DNA of 64,000 bases from Linyphia triangularis (GCA_963978545.1 OZ021732.1:31650123-31714122), one strand, 5' to 3'; shown: positions 1 through 12,178, numbered from the stretch's first letter. Notes: a model not told the origin generated them from the sequence alone. Numbers and translations: made by a program.

Positions 1-320
1 TAAGACCTAGAATAAGGTTTTATTACTTTTTTACCATTGTTTTAAATTTAGTTTCCAAAGTTTACACTAATTTGATAAAATATACTTGGAACGATTTATT
101 ATGTTATGTTAACTCTAAATAAGTCTTCTGATACGATTAAAGCACTTCTAACCAATATCCTTAGCATTTGATAAACATAACAAAGACCCAAAGTTCCTAG
201 TATACCACTACATTTCCCCTACTGCAGTATCCAAACAATTTAATTACGCTAACTACTGAACGAAGACCCATAAACCTAAACCCCTTGAGGGCTTGCCAGC
301 AATGTTAACCTCCTATTCAG
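1..320. other. AT-rich sequence, probable intron end upstream of the 321/384 exon
   Basis: No ORF or repeat is recognised. GC content rises from about position 240. The final bases contain a branch-point-like GTTAAC followed by CTCCTATTCAG, which reads as a 3' splice site ending at 320. Confidence 0.3.
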
Positions 321-383
321 GGCACCAGTGAAAACACATCTTTGGCGAGAACAACGCTCGATCCTTTAACACCTCTGCCATAG

Positions 384-503
384 ATTGGATATCGGGGTTT
401 TATGGCACCGTTTCCACGTGGGCCGGACCCTTCCTTGGATCCGGCAGCGTGGAATGATCATAGTCTTCCTGATGAAGATCATTTCGATTTTACGTCCAGC
501 TAA
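384..503 (+). CDS. Candidate terminal coding exon (C-terminus of an unidentified protein)
   Basis: Reading from 384 gives 39 codons ending in TAA at 501-503. The frame contains an internal Met at 402 and an acidic, aromatic tail ending DEDHFDFTSS. The segment is about half G+C in a genome that is otherwise roughly 27% G+C, and its composition (Gly/Pro-rich then acidic) looks protein-like. It is preceded by CACCTCTGCCATAG, a plausible acceptor. Another acceptor lies at 320, in the same frame, and from it 20 codons are open before an in-frame TAG at 381-383. The exon may therefore have two alternative starts giving different C-termini. I do not recognise the family. Alternatives are a conserved non-coding element or a chance ORF. 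No upstream exon of this gene is in the window. Confidence 0.4.
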   Translation: MGYRGFMAPFPRGPDPSLDPAAWNDHSLPDEDHFDFTSS

Positions 504-985
504 ATAACGACCGCGAAGTTGTTAGAAGGGTTTGCCCGGACTGGATAAAGGGGGATAACTCGGGGAAAAGCTAACTTATGATTCTGGAAGTTTTGATCCA
601 GGTGGCACATGATTCTGATTGGGAATGATTTAGTGTTTTTGTTTTAGGGAATCATGGGATATATTTGGTTTTATAGAAGCAGGAAAACTAGGTAAACATT
701 GAAGAATTAACATTTTTTCAGCTTGGTAATATGATGAGTGGTTAAATACCACAATGAAGTGTATGCTAATTTAGTAGCATGTTTTATGTCTTCGATTACA
801 TTTTATTTCAAATTTTTATCAATCATTAACTTTGTAGTTTTTTTCTTTATCAATATAAAGATATTTTTCTGAAAATATAAATACTTAAGACAGTTTTAAA
901 TAAAATAAATTTAATGAGTTAAAATAATTTGTATGACTTTTTTGTATAATTTGTATGTAAAATGCTAAGTGAAAAGTTGAAAGTT
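504..985 (+). other. Possible 3' untranslated region
   Basis: This stretch is AT-rich and follows the candidate stop at 503. An AATAAA polyadenylation-type hexamer occurs at 899-904. No other structure is seen. In this AT-rich DNA such hexamers are common, so the assignment depends on the exon call. Confidence 0.25.
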
Positions 986-1000
986 TTTATTTGGAGTGAG

Positions 1001-1209
1001 GATTACACGAATACATGAAGGCTCTGTGCCGTAACTTTACAACATCGTCTACAATAATTACCAGCACTCAAGTAGAACAGTATTGGCCAACACAGGTGAC
1101 AGATATTCTGGAAAATACAGACAGTGCCCTGATGTGTAAGAGAAGTTTATTTATGAAGGACGTTGCCAGTCAATTTGTAACTGAAGACAATAATGAACTT
1201 TTCATATTA
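1001..1209 (+). CDS. Candidate internal exon of unknown gene
   Basis: An open frame of about 70 codons (in-frame Met at 1015) runs to a strong donor, TTA|GTAAGTG, at 1209/1210. A possible acceptor, TTGGAGTGAG, sits just before 1001. The encoded segment is hydrophilic and protein-like, with Cys residues and the stretch SLFMKDVASQFVTEDNNELF; no family is recognised. The GT is followed 72 nt later by TTTTCCTTCCAG (AG at 1280-1281), an excellent acceptor. The reading frame continues in phase 0 past it for about 45 codons, through a T-rich Phe run and a GGG-containing stretch, and into the left end of the transposon at 1374. It could be an internal exon of the gene ending nearby, a separate gene broken by the transposon, or part of an unrecognised older repeat. 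Confidence 0.35.
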
Positions 1210-1281
1210 GTAAGTGTTATCATTGTTTTTAGTTAAATCATTGTTATTACATAAATCTGTAATGTTTTTTTTTCCTTCCAG
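1210..1281 (+). other. Candidate 72-nt spliceosomal intron
   Basis: It begins GTAAGTG and ends in a pyrimidine tract plus CCTTCCAG. The length is typical of minimal arthropod introns. The flanking frames join in phase 0 without a stop. Confidence 0.4.
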
Positions 1282-1373
1282 CCATGTTTAGTTTTTTTTG
1301 TTTTTTTTTTCTTTTTTAATGACGAAGATTTTTTTCAATTCTTCATTGGAGGTGGACGCCAGGGAGTCGTATA

Positions 1374-1847
1374 TGGGTCATTCCATGTCAAATCAACACG
1401 GCTCCCAACCCGACCCCTTTAGAATTTCATAAAATTTGGTTCACTTATTAGATTCATAGAGAAAAGAAAAAATGCCAAATATTAGGTTTCAATCTCGTTT
1501 GGTTTCCGAAATATAGAGTTTCAAAAATGGACCAAAAGGGCAAAATTTCGTATTTCTTGCTTTACATATTTGGGTATAATTTTTTCCCTAATTAACCTAA
1601 AATATTGATTTTGGTGTCAAAAGAAAGAAAAAGATTTGATCTTTCTAATGATGTATTATTTATGTGTATTTTTTTAAATTTTTATTTTAAGGTCACACAA
1701 TTTGACCTTTGACCTTGAATATCTCAAAAAAAGGGTATTTTTATTTTTTTCAAAAAAATATATATTATTCTTACATAAATTCTCTACACAAATATATTAG
1801 TCTCATTTTGGGACAGCAATGGGATGCCAAGTTATAAATTTCAATCG
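1374..1847 (+). repeat. Left terminal inverted repeat
   Basis: Pairs with 4217-4697. Shared blocks include the outer TGGGTCATTCC terminus, AAGGGGTCGGGTTG-like sequence, AAGGTCAAAGGTCAAA-type sequence and the innermost GCAATGGGATGCCAA-type block. Confidence 0.85.
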
Positions 1848-2400
1848 TAGTCGCACTCTTATCCTACAGAAACTGTTTATATGCAAATAGCTTTTCCTTT
1901 TAAAATCTCTTTATATACATGTAATGCAAATAAAACTTTAGCCTTAATTATTAGCTAAAAATTATAATTATTTATCTTCGATTTGTTATAACTTTTTAAC
2001 TTTAAGAGCAAAAACTAATTGCTTACTTATACATTGAAAAAATTGCATTTTTCGGCATTGCATTAAGTATGCAAACATCGTTTGCTGTAAAATTAAAAAA
2101 CATGGCATAGATAATTGGTAATATTTAGCTTTTGGGATAATTATCTAAAAGGAATGTTGTATGCAATCATAATCATTTGTTCATACAAATTATTTGGAAA
2201 AAATCATATTTCGAAATTAGAAAACAGAAATACTTACAATTTTTCTATTGATATATTATCTTTAAACTATTGTTGAAACCAATTTATCAGATGCATAAGT
2301 AGCTTCCTAACATATGTAACTTCTATTAATTATTGTGACCCTTTTTCACTTGATTCATTGCATATGTAACTATTGATTTTATAATTTCTTTTTTTGTTTG
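1848..2400. other. Non-coding interior of the transposon
   Basis: AT-rich sequence between the left inverted repeat and the transposase remnant. Short GCATATGTAAC-like motifs recur near 2310 and 2360. No ORF is supported. Confidence 0.5.
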
Positions 2401-2404
2401 ACTT

Positions 2405-4170
2405 TTTTTTCGACCATGGAATTAGAATACATTTTGCACAGAAGTTGGTTGATAGAAATGGGTCTGAATGCATGAAATTTTTGAGTACCTGGAATAGTTT
2501 GGGCTGTTAAGAATCGTTTCTGAAGGAAGATTTTTTTCTCTTTCATACTGTAAGGAAGTTACATATGCAAACTGCATTCCTTTACAATATTGACAGTTGC
2601 CCATTCAAATAACTGTCGAAAAGTCAGTATCTGATCTTTATATGGGCGCTGCAAACTGGCACGAGCGGCTAGCCTTTTTATGGTACCTCCATTGCCATCT
2701 GAAACTCCTTTACCATGGGCAGTGGCAAAAAAATTCCATTCTGCTTGAATTCCAAAATCTTTTTAATGGAAACACAGGTTTATACTTTTTTTTCTTTCGA
2801 TTTTTGTAGTGAGAAGCTGCACCATCAGAAAAGTACAAAAGTTTGTTAGGTTTCAAATTGAATTTTTTCCCGTTGAATTCGATCAAATGCCTATGGAATA
2901 AGTGAACTGCTGTTGCGTCATGGTCGAGACAGTTATAAACTACTATGAAGTTTAAGTTGTCTACGACTTGGTCAGTGTCTCTTCAATAATAAACCACAAA
3001 TGGATGTATAGTTGCTTGCGAATTATTCCAGTGGAATCCTTGAACTACATCTTGAAGAATAAAGGAGTAATTTTCAGAAAAATCACAAACTACATATCCA
3101 CCTGATTTCAGATTTTGTTTACAAGCACTAAAAAAAGGCGATTGTTCCTTAGCAATGAATGAATGCCGTATAAGTTTGGTGAGTTTATCCAAAAACGAAT
3201 CAATAAAGTCATCACAAGGGCTCGACAAAGTTTCAAGGGTAGATCTGTCAACATTAATCCACTGCTTGTACGTAATTCTTGTAATCCCATTTTCATCAAA
3301 ATGGTCTTCAATGCACCTCTTAAATTCTTCGAACTTTGGGCAATTGCTGCACTCTCCCAAGTAACATATTGTTTGGGGAGGATTACAAACAATTTTTGAT
3401 TTACAGGTTTTATAGGAATCTAACGGAGTTTCAATTTCTTTACTTAATTCTTTCAAATGAGATCCAATTAGCATTAGTTTACCATTTTCATGGATGTGAC
3501 AAACACAGACGGTATGTGTTCCGCTTGCTCCTACCGAAACACAGTTTTTTGGTCACCTCTCAGCAAACTTAGAAAATCCAATTTTATAATGTGGAAACTC
3601 ATCCTTGAACTGTTTAAACGCTTCTTTGAGATTACACAATACCAGCCTTTTCTGTACATGTTTCCTTATCCCATCAATTTTCATTCATACGAAGTCTTTT
3701 TTACCTGGCATAATCCTACTTATATGATCACTATTATGAAAGGATTTTATACATTTTGCTGTTTCAGGACGTAACATCTTCCCTGGTCTGGGATTAGGGG
3801 ATGCAAAAATTCCTTTTTCTTTAACAAGTAGTTTTGCTTTTTTTACCAAGTAGTTGGATGGTCCAAATTCTTTTTCTACTTTTTTGATTGACCAGTTCTT
3901 CTTTAAAACTGTTAGTATTTGTAAACTTTTATCCTTGGTGCTATGGAATTTTTCTTTCAATTGATTTATAATATCCAATTCAGCCGAGTTGGAAGACAAG
4001 TCACCCTATACACAATTTTCATTACTTTATTTTTCAAAGCGGTGCTTATTTTATTGAATTTATTTGTTGAATACTTCGCTTCGGAAAGCCTTTTCTTTTT
4101 TATTGGAGTTTCTTTAATAGTTTCTAAAGTAAGATTTAAGTTTGACACACCTGCTTCTATTTCAAAAGGA
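2405..4170 (-). pseudogene. Decayed transposase of the 1374-4697 element
   Basis: Read on the minus strand, recognisable protein runs from about 4148 to 2405. An N-terminal Lys-rich part (TPIKKKRLSEAK, 4148-3990) is followed after a frameshift by a helix-turn-helix-like segment (NWSIKKVEKEFGPSNYLVKK). A long region is then in one frame from 3999 to about 2790, interrupted only by three TGA stops (3685-3687, one near 3555, and 2980-2982). This region includes CVCHIH, the DFSENYSF and QGFHWNNSQATIHPF blocks, DHDATAVHLFHRH and YFSDGAASHYKN. After a further frameshift near 2780 come AEWNFFATAHGKGVSDGNGG and IKRLAARASLQRPYKDQIL. The Asp/Glu-rich conserved blocks suggest a DDE-type nuclease. At least one stop looks like a CGA-to-TGA change. 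The copy cannot encode an intact enzyme. Confidence 0.8.
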
Positions 4171-4216
4171 CTTTGAGGATGACGATTATTGCGTGAAATT
4201 TAGGACAAAAGTTTAC

Positions 4217-4697
4217 ATTTGAATTTAAATTTTGGCATCCCATTGCGGTCCCATTATGAAACTAACGTATTTGTGTTGAGAATTAATGTAAGAATAACAT
4301 ATATTTATGTGAAAAAAATAAAAATACCCTTTTTTGAGATATTCAAGGTCAAAGGTCAAATCGTTTGACCTTAAAATGAAAATTTAGAAAAATATCCATA
4401 AATAATACATCATTAGAAAGATCAAATCTTTATATATTTTTTGACACTAAAATCAATGTTTTATGATAATTAGGGACAACATTATAACTAGATATATAAA
4501 GCAAGAATTGCGAAATTTTGACCTTTTGGCCCATTTTTGAAGCTCCGTATTTCAGAAACCAAACGATATTCAAACCTAATATTGGCCATTTTTTCTTTTC
4601 TCTATAAACCCAACAAGTAAGCAAAATTTTATTAAATTCTGAAGGGGTCGGGTTGAAAATGTCACTTTTTTGTGTTGATTTGACATGGAATGACCCA
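4217..4697 (-). repeat. Right terminal inverted repeat
   Basis: Reverse-complement partner of 1374-1847, ending TGACATGGAATGACCCA at 4697. Confidence 0.85.
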
Positions 4698-4700
4698 TAT

Positions 4701-7700
4701 CGACTTTTATTTTGTCAAGTCCAAATATATACTTATATTTTTAACTGTAAAACATCGGAAACTTTTCATTCGCTAACATTGTCTGATTGTTGGTGTCTGA
4801 TTGGTATTTTGCCAGTATTATAACTATAAATATGTATCAATGGTATGTCTAATTTATTAGAAACACTGAATTTACTTCTTATTTCATTTAGAATTAAATT
4901 TTTAAAACACAAAAAAGTACCGAAAGGTAGTAAAATATCAAAAATTTTTTTAAATAATTTGTCAATGTAATTTTACAATTTTGAATTACTCGGGACTTCT
5001 TGATTCATGTTTGGTAAAAAAAGATTTAACCTAGAGGTTTCATATATTTTAAAAGTTAATCGTAAAGATTTGTAACCGGACAACGGAATGTGGACAAAAA
5101 CAAATAAATGTTACTTAGATATTTATCAGAAATAACTAGCCTAGAAAACAAAAACTGAAAATATTTTTTTAAAACAATCCTCATAAAAAATCGTTAGACT
5201 TTGCAATATTATATAGAAAATTGTTTCGCAACATATCGTAACTTGGATTCATTGGAATTGAAGGGGAAGTAACGGGCTTATTGTTGAATCATACCAAGGG
5301 ATTTATATTCGTGAAATTTTTTGCTTTCTCAGAAATGAGACATTTTCACTTTATTTTGCTATATTTTAGTTGGAAGTTATAAAAAAGCTATTGTTTCAGA
5401 AAACCAGTCTAAAAGTTATTAATAAATTTTTTTTCTATTCTTGCTCTTTTTTTAATTATTTTTTTAGGTTTTTTTACATTTAAATTTTTTAACTCATATT
5501 ACTCAAACTGCAGTTCCTTTATGATAAATTAATTTTAACGATTAGCAATCGCCAATGCACAACATTGTTCGGAATAAGTATACATTTTCTAATTAAATTA
5601 CTTACTAAAAATCGTATTTTTATTCATTAAACTTCTTTTTAATTGTAAAAAAAGTAATTGTCGCACAAGGGACTTTTTTTTAAATTTTTTCATGCTCACT
5701 TTAGGAGTTTATTCATGCAGAAAGTGTCTGAGTTTAACACGATTATTTAAAGAAAGAGCGGAAAGTGTCGGAAAGTTTTGGTTTAACGAATTACAAAACC
5801 TTTTACTTGACGCTATGAGAATTCTTATTTGCAGCCTTAGGCTATAGAAAGAATAAAACGTTTTGTATTCCTCAAGGAGAATCCATTTTTTTTGGTACAA
5901 GTAAGATACAACTAAAACTCTTTAAACTGTACGCTAATTATTTAAGCTAATAAGATTCTTCTGAAACTTTGGGAATATAGTCCACTACTTTTCATAAAAA
6001 CTCTGTTTCTAACGAAGTGAAATTAAAACGATAATTGCATCGGTTCACTCCTTTAGTTGGGTTAAAAAATGTTGGAAAAATCCCTAGATCTTCGGATTTT
6101 TACCGTTTAGCACATTTTATCAGTCCGAAGATTAAATGATGTAATAATGTTAATCTCGTTGATAAGATTCTGGTTTTCTATCACGTTGGTGATTAAAATA
6201 TAAAAACTTATTCGACTGGTTTTGAGCAGAGTTTAGCAGTGATGCCTTTTTTCCGTCTTTATAATTAACTTACGAAATTAGGTTCTAATTACTTTCCGCA
6301 TCCGATCGTTGAAATAAACTGATTAAGTAACATGTGGTTCAATTTCGCAGAATTAAGCAGGTTTGTTTTTAAATTTTCGATCATGCTTATAATTTTTAAT
6401 TAATTGGACTTAATGTAATGTCACACGGGTTTTGAGAATACTTTACATTATAAATTTTTCATTATTTTTTTCTTATATCTTAAGATAATTGCCTTGTTAA
6501 GGTAATTATGAATACTGAGTTTAATTAAAAATAAATTTTCAATTAAAACTTCCATTATTAAATTTTAAAATACCATAATTCAAAAGATGCAAAGGGGGAC
6601 AATGTAGAAATAACGCCATACCTGCAAACAAATCCATTTTCAACTCTAGTGAAAACTGCTCATAAAGTATGGTATTCAGCAGTACTTATTTGTACGCATT
6701 ACCTAGCAAGTGAAAACTTTCTATTTTACAAAATTCTGATTCACTACTTAAATAAATTTGCTGTGCTTTTTAATTTCACTGATGCAATTTTGTGTTCATT
6801 CGCTGATGATAGGATATAGTTCTAGGAATAAGTTGTAAGCTGTGGAAATCATTGAGAATTAATATTAGCATAAGGTAACAAAACGGGGCAGCACTGAATT
6901 CACTCTATTGAGTTGTTGTACATTGAAGGTTTTAAAAGACCTTTTCACTTTATCCCAAATAATATCAATTGAAAGAGCTCTGGACCAGTCAAACCAGGCA
7001 ACATTTTTCCATTAATTATTTCTCACCAACTAATTGTCTGGATTTTCGTTCTTTAGACAAAACAAGCCACTTTCTTCTTCGGTATTGCTATGATATCAAC
7101 AGGAATTATTGATGGTCAATGGTAATCAAAACCAATATTTTTAAGATCGGACTTGTTGTGAAAACACTAACATGTTAACATGTACTGCTAGGTTATATTA
7201 CTCTAAGTTTTGTAGCTTATATATTTCTACTGAATACAATGTGTGCCAATCGCTTGACAACTTTTTCGTTCTCGCGCGATTTCGGCTCGCTATCTCTCTT
7301 TTTACACGAAGTGTTTTGATTTAAAGGACTATTTTAAGACTTTGTTGTCGATGCATGTGGTGCATGGATGAGTCGAATAAGTAGGAGGTTTTCCTATTAT
7401 TAAAATTAGGGCCCCCTTCGTATATTACAATTAGGGCTGCACTAAAAATATTTTTTTTCTATGAATCATTTCTCTGTAAGTGTTAGATGAAAATTGTTTT
7501 GAGGCCAAATAAACTATGGTTGGCTTTTTTAGGGATACTAGGCCTACTACTTATTTATAGGCATTAGTTTCATCAATGTCGTAATAAACTTTTTATGCCT
7601 TGAATACGCAATAAAATTCTAGGTGTTTAAACTTTAAGAGTTTGAGACATTTGAAGTCTTGTCTTGGGATGCTTTTATTATGCAGGCTGACAAAAGGATT

Positions 7701-8365
7701 GTTGGGCAGAGATTTTGTATGAGTTTCACACTACTTTAGGGGTGTCAAACCGTAGGTTAGCCTTATTTGTTGGGTTATACTCACTTAATTTTTTTTTAAC
7801 TTCCACTATTTTTGTTAAATTTTTATTTGAATTATTTTAATTCAAATTATAATCTAAACAAATTGCAGATTAGTATTTAATAAAATTTCAATAAAAATAT
7901 CATTATTTTTTTATTTTTAAGTTAAGTTTTTATTACATGAGCATCATATCAAATGATGTCCTTTTTAAAAACATATAATAATCCTTTCTAAGGAGTTCTT
8001 GATGATCCACTGTAATTAGTTTAGGATTGTCTATTTAATGTAAATCAAAGTGAAGCAAGTCAGCAGAATATCATATATCTTCACCTTAAAAGATAGGTTA
8101 TATACATTAAATATTTTCAAATTCTTCAGTTTTGGAATATGGACTTGATATATTGAAATGTAAATGTAATAGGGAACATAATCCTTTCATTGTGAGTGAC
8201 CATAGCAAACCAACTCCTCTAAATTCGATGATTTATGTATATTTGCTCGTTTTCATTATAAATCTGCTCAAACAGAAAAGAGCTTTCAAGTTTTGTCTTT
8301 CTTTAGTATAAATTTCACTGCATTTAATGGTCTCGATATATTACATGCAACTTGACACATTCTGT
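4701..8365. other. AT-rich non-coding block
   Basis: No credible exon, RNA gene or repeat family is recognised. A small GC-elevated patch (7255-7320, containing CGTTCTCGCGCGATTTCGGC) stands out and could be a short regulatory element. Confidence 0.5.
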
Positions 8366-8369
8366 CTTT

Positions 8370-8700
8370 CGTAGTTGCATTCAAATAACGCGATCGTTAA
8401 CCAATAAAGTACCGACGCTTCTATTTTTGTGGCGACCATATAACAAATAATCTATCTTCTCTTGCAGCTTACATAACTAAGTTTCTTAGGAATGGGAATC
8501 GCTTTCTTCCTATTTCCGTATTCCGGAGAAATCAATTGGCGAAGCGTCGCCTTCATTTCTCCTTATTATCCCCTACTGCCGGAGTAAAAATCCCAGGGAT
8601 TCCGCTGATACATCCTCCTACTTGAGATAACAAAGTGATTTCTCTCTGGGTGATGGATGAAGAAGAGAAGTCTTTTTTTTTCCCCTCATCTCATTCAATC
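8370..8700 (+). other. GC-elevated island with strong acceptor-like site
   Basis: ATCTATCTTCTCTTGCAG ends at 8467 and is a very good 3' splice site. One frame after it (starting 2 nt in) stays open for about 51 codons to a TGA near 8624, encoding a basic Arg/Leu/Phe-rich peptide. The other two frames stop within a few codons. It could be a terminal exon or a conserved regulatory element; neither can be proven here. Confidence 0.3.
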
Positions 8701-8825
8701 CTTTCGTTTCTAAGTCTGCTTTCTATCTTTCTGCGTATAAAAATAATTTCAAGAGGGAAAAAAGGTCATCACTGTCGTTATCACAGGGTTTGATGAAATA
8801 CGGAGGATTTATTAAGGATCATGTA

Positions 8826-9330
8826 CTTTCAACAACGTGGACTTTAAAATATTTATTAGAGAGTTTTATTTAGGTCTTACTGTAAATGAATACTATTTTT
8901 TGTAGAGTTTCACTCACGTCTTAAGTATTTTGTATAGGATGTGTTTCATAAAATAAACGTTTGGAATTGTCTTAAAGATGAAAACTACGTGTTTCTTAAA
9001 TTGATGAAAATTATTAAATACACATTTTTGGGATACTTTACAACAAAGTGGGTTTCAAAATATTTAATAGAGAGTTTTCTTTTGGTATTTCTGTATATGA
9101 ACGGTATTTTTTGTTAGGTTCCACTCATAACTTAAAAATTATGTATAAGATATTTTTCATGAAATTATCCTTTAAATTTGTCTTAAAGAAGGGAAATTAA
9201 AAGTGCTTTTGTTAAAATAGGTGAACAATATTAAATAAAAACCTTCGGAGATCCATTGTAACAACGTGGGCTTTCAAATATTTATTATTATCTTGTTGTT
9301 GCTAACTGCATATGAATAGTAATATATATA
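8826..9330 (+). repeat. Minisatellite, ~211-218-bp unit, about 2.4 copies
   Basis: The block beginning CAACAACGTGGACTTT at 8830 recurs diverged at 9041 and again, truncated, at 9259. The spacing is 211 then 218 bp. Shared interior motifs include ATATTTATTAGAGAGTTTT, TATTTTTTGT and TTGTCTTAAAGA. Confidence 0.8.
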
Positions 9331-9379
9331 TATATTTAATATTGTTCACCTATTTTAACAAAATCACTTTTAATTTCCC
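9185..9379. repeat. Inverted repeat within the minisatellite
   Basis: The segment at about 9188-9238 (GGGAAATTAAAAGTG, then GTTAAAATAGGTGAACAATA) is repeated as its reverse complement at about 9336-9380, separated by the third minisatellite copy. Part of the unit has been inverted next to the AT tract. Confidence 0.8.
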
Positions 9380-9381
9380 AT

Positions 9382-9539
<158 letters not shown>

Positions 9540-9589
9540 TGGTGAAAGTTATGAAATAAAAGCTTTGGAGAAAATTTATATTTGTACAT

Positions 9590-12175
9590 TTCGTATTTAA
9601 ATATTCCTTTGAAAGTGCGTTTAAGAATACATTCAACCTATAACGGTTTTCATTTAGTAATGCATTGGTGCTGTTGTAATTATCTCCTTCAGTATGCGAA
9701 TAATCTTCTTCTATGCGAGATTACAAGATATACAACTTGCACTGTTTTGTGTCCAGTGTCATAATGAGATAATACATAATTTAACTTGAAAATAACTTGA
9801 AAATTAATAAACTTGGTTCTAATGCCAATAATTCATTAATTAAAATAATTTTCTATCAATGTATTGTTCTAACTTAAATTAATTAAATTTTTAAAAAAAT
9901 TAAATAATACATTTTGGTAGCGAAGAAAAGCATTTATAGTATTTATAGTTGTAAATTATAACACTTTAACAGCTAATTTGAAAGTAAATGGCTCTATTTG
10001 GACTTCACAAGAGAGCGATGTTATGTATAGATCAGGCAAAACAGTGTTTCAAATTATTAGTAAAGTAAAGAAAAAATAAAAGATGATAGTAGACATAGAA
10101 GTTTATAAATAAGTGACGAAAGAATTAAACATTTAAAATATTGCATTATTCTCCAGGTAGATATATAAAAAAATATGTATTTAAAACCTTTGCCTAGACT
10201 TTTAAAACAACTTTTTTCACTGCTATAGCTTTCTCATTTTACAAGTAATAATTTCATCACATGTTCTACATATTAGACATAATTTCTGAAACCCAATTGC
10301 ATTGTAACCGTTGTGAAATTGTGTAAACCGAAAAACACATAGTTCATTTAATTAAATTTCGTGCTTTACAGTAGTCCCTTTCTCACAAACTGTTAAACAT
10401 ACTTTTAATTTTACATAAAAACATAAAAAATCTTGTTTATATATCTCAAGCAAATGAAGTTTTAATAAACAGGGGTGACTAAGAAAATATTGACAAGGAT
10501 TTAAAGAAAAATCTATTGGTCATTCATAAATAACCTTTCTATAAAGTAGCTTATATAAATAAACTTCAAATATTATAGATCTATCATAATAAATAACGAA
10601 AAAAACATAGTTACAAAAATAAATTCAATTCGTGTAGTTGTGGTATAGTTAAAAGTTTGGATTACTATTTTATCAGCAAGTAGGCGCATCTTTAGAAAAA
10701 AAGAAACAATTTAGAATATAGGTCTTAAAATGGGAAATATGATATAAAGTGGTGACTAGTTTAGTGTGTATTTAAGCGTTTTCTTTAAGCTGTCCACGCA
10801 TATTTGAAGAAATTTAGATGATATTTTGGCTAGAACATAGTTGCATGAAAATAAATTAACATTTTAATCGTTTATACATAGCAATAGCAAGATAAAGTCC
10901 TAAACTAAATTACCATAAACTAGAAAATGAATTAAATAACGAAATAATAATAATAATAAAAATTAATAAATCCAGCTTAATGGTGATGATAATAATAGCT
11001 TTCTACAAATAATTCATTGCGTAAACGTCAAATGTCTAAGAAAATTATTTGTCACAATATTAAAAATACTTGTTAAAATTTATTTGCTTATTTTTTTATG
11101 TATCAATTTACCTGCATATATCAATTTCGCTGACAACTAATTTCAAGTTAGTGATTAGGGCCTTTATAAACAGTTTCTTGCTAGGGAAACATTTTTGTTT
11201 ATCCAGACTCATTATCAGTCTAAGTTTTAATTAATAAAAATTACTCTTTACTTCAAAGTATTCTCACATAAAGCACATTTTATGCGGGTTTTTTTTCTCG
11301 TAATTATTGAAAACTAAAAGGTAAAGATTATGGATCATTTAAAAAACATAATTTTAAATAAAATAATTAATCAATTCGATAAGGATCTTCTATTTGAACA
11401 CGGATATCAAATTAACTATGCATAAAAATTAATCAAAATAATATTTCTATCCTTTTTATTCATTAGTAGCATTTTAGGTAGTGTCATCTCCGTAGCAACT
11501 CTATGGCAGGTCTTTTCTTCGTCGACTCAGTGATAAAGAGTCAATTATTTACTGAAATGCTCTTGGGAAATAAAGTAAACATTTTTTATAATTATTTTGG
11601 AAAAAGAAGTGGAAAATATAAATAAAACAAATCAGTTTTTACTTGTAATCATTTAATAAGTTTCTTTGAGCATTAAAAGATGAATTTGTATTGAAAAATG
11701 TTGAATGTAAATTTAGAAATTTAACCATTGATTCTGAAGAAATTTCTAATTATTTTGGGAGAATGAGAGAAGACGATTGTTGTCTTTTCTTATCACTCTC
11801 ATATCCTGTATAGGAAAATTGCAAATCGGCACTCGAGATGAGTGCAGATATACTTGATTTTGTGACAACCCACTAAGACATAATTAGAGTGATTTCATAA
11901 AAACAAAAATCATATGGAATATACTATGATTATGTCACAAACTGAGACATTTCGAAGTACAAGTAAGTTGGAAGAATCAAGAGCAAATTTTGATTAAAAT
12001 GCGTTATAACCTGCCACTGGACAATATTTCAATTCTTTTGCAAACCTGAAGGACCGATATCCTCAGAATAACAAATGTTGCATTTTTCCTGAAATTGACG
12101 AATTATCATTGTCACCAGATAATACACGATAAAATGATATTGTTTCACTGTTACACTTTGCGATTTCCAAACTTT
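9590..12175. other. AT-rich non-coding block
   Basis: No exon or repeat family is recognised. A short (AAT)n run lies near 10945-10960. Confidence 0.5.
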
Positions 12176-12178
12176 TCA

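Larger units (their letters stand above)
1374..4697. mobile_element. DNA transposon with ~475-bp terminal inverted repeats
   Basis: The two ends are inverted copies. The left end starts TGGGTCATTCCATGTCAAAT and the right end is its reverse complement, each flanked by TA (1372-1373 and 4698-4699), which suggests a TA target duplication. The outer flanks GTCG/CGAC also mirror each other, so the exact boundary is uncertain by a few bases. The inverted arms extend about 475 bp inward with scattered substitutions. Between them lies a decayed transposase on the minus strand. The superfamily is not assigned. The encoded protein resembles a widespread arthropod family of uncharacterised transposase-like proteins (family recognised from memory, not searched). 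Confidence 0.85.

Noticed and set aside
2597..2809. 70-codon plus-strand ORF
   Set aside because: Antisense shadow of the decayed transposase; the minus strand reads the conserved AEWNFFATAHGKG block there.
3155..3774. Several plus-strand ORFs of 69-94 codons
   Set aside because: Antisense to the best-preserved part of the transposase remnant.
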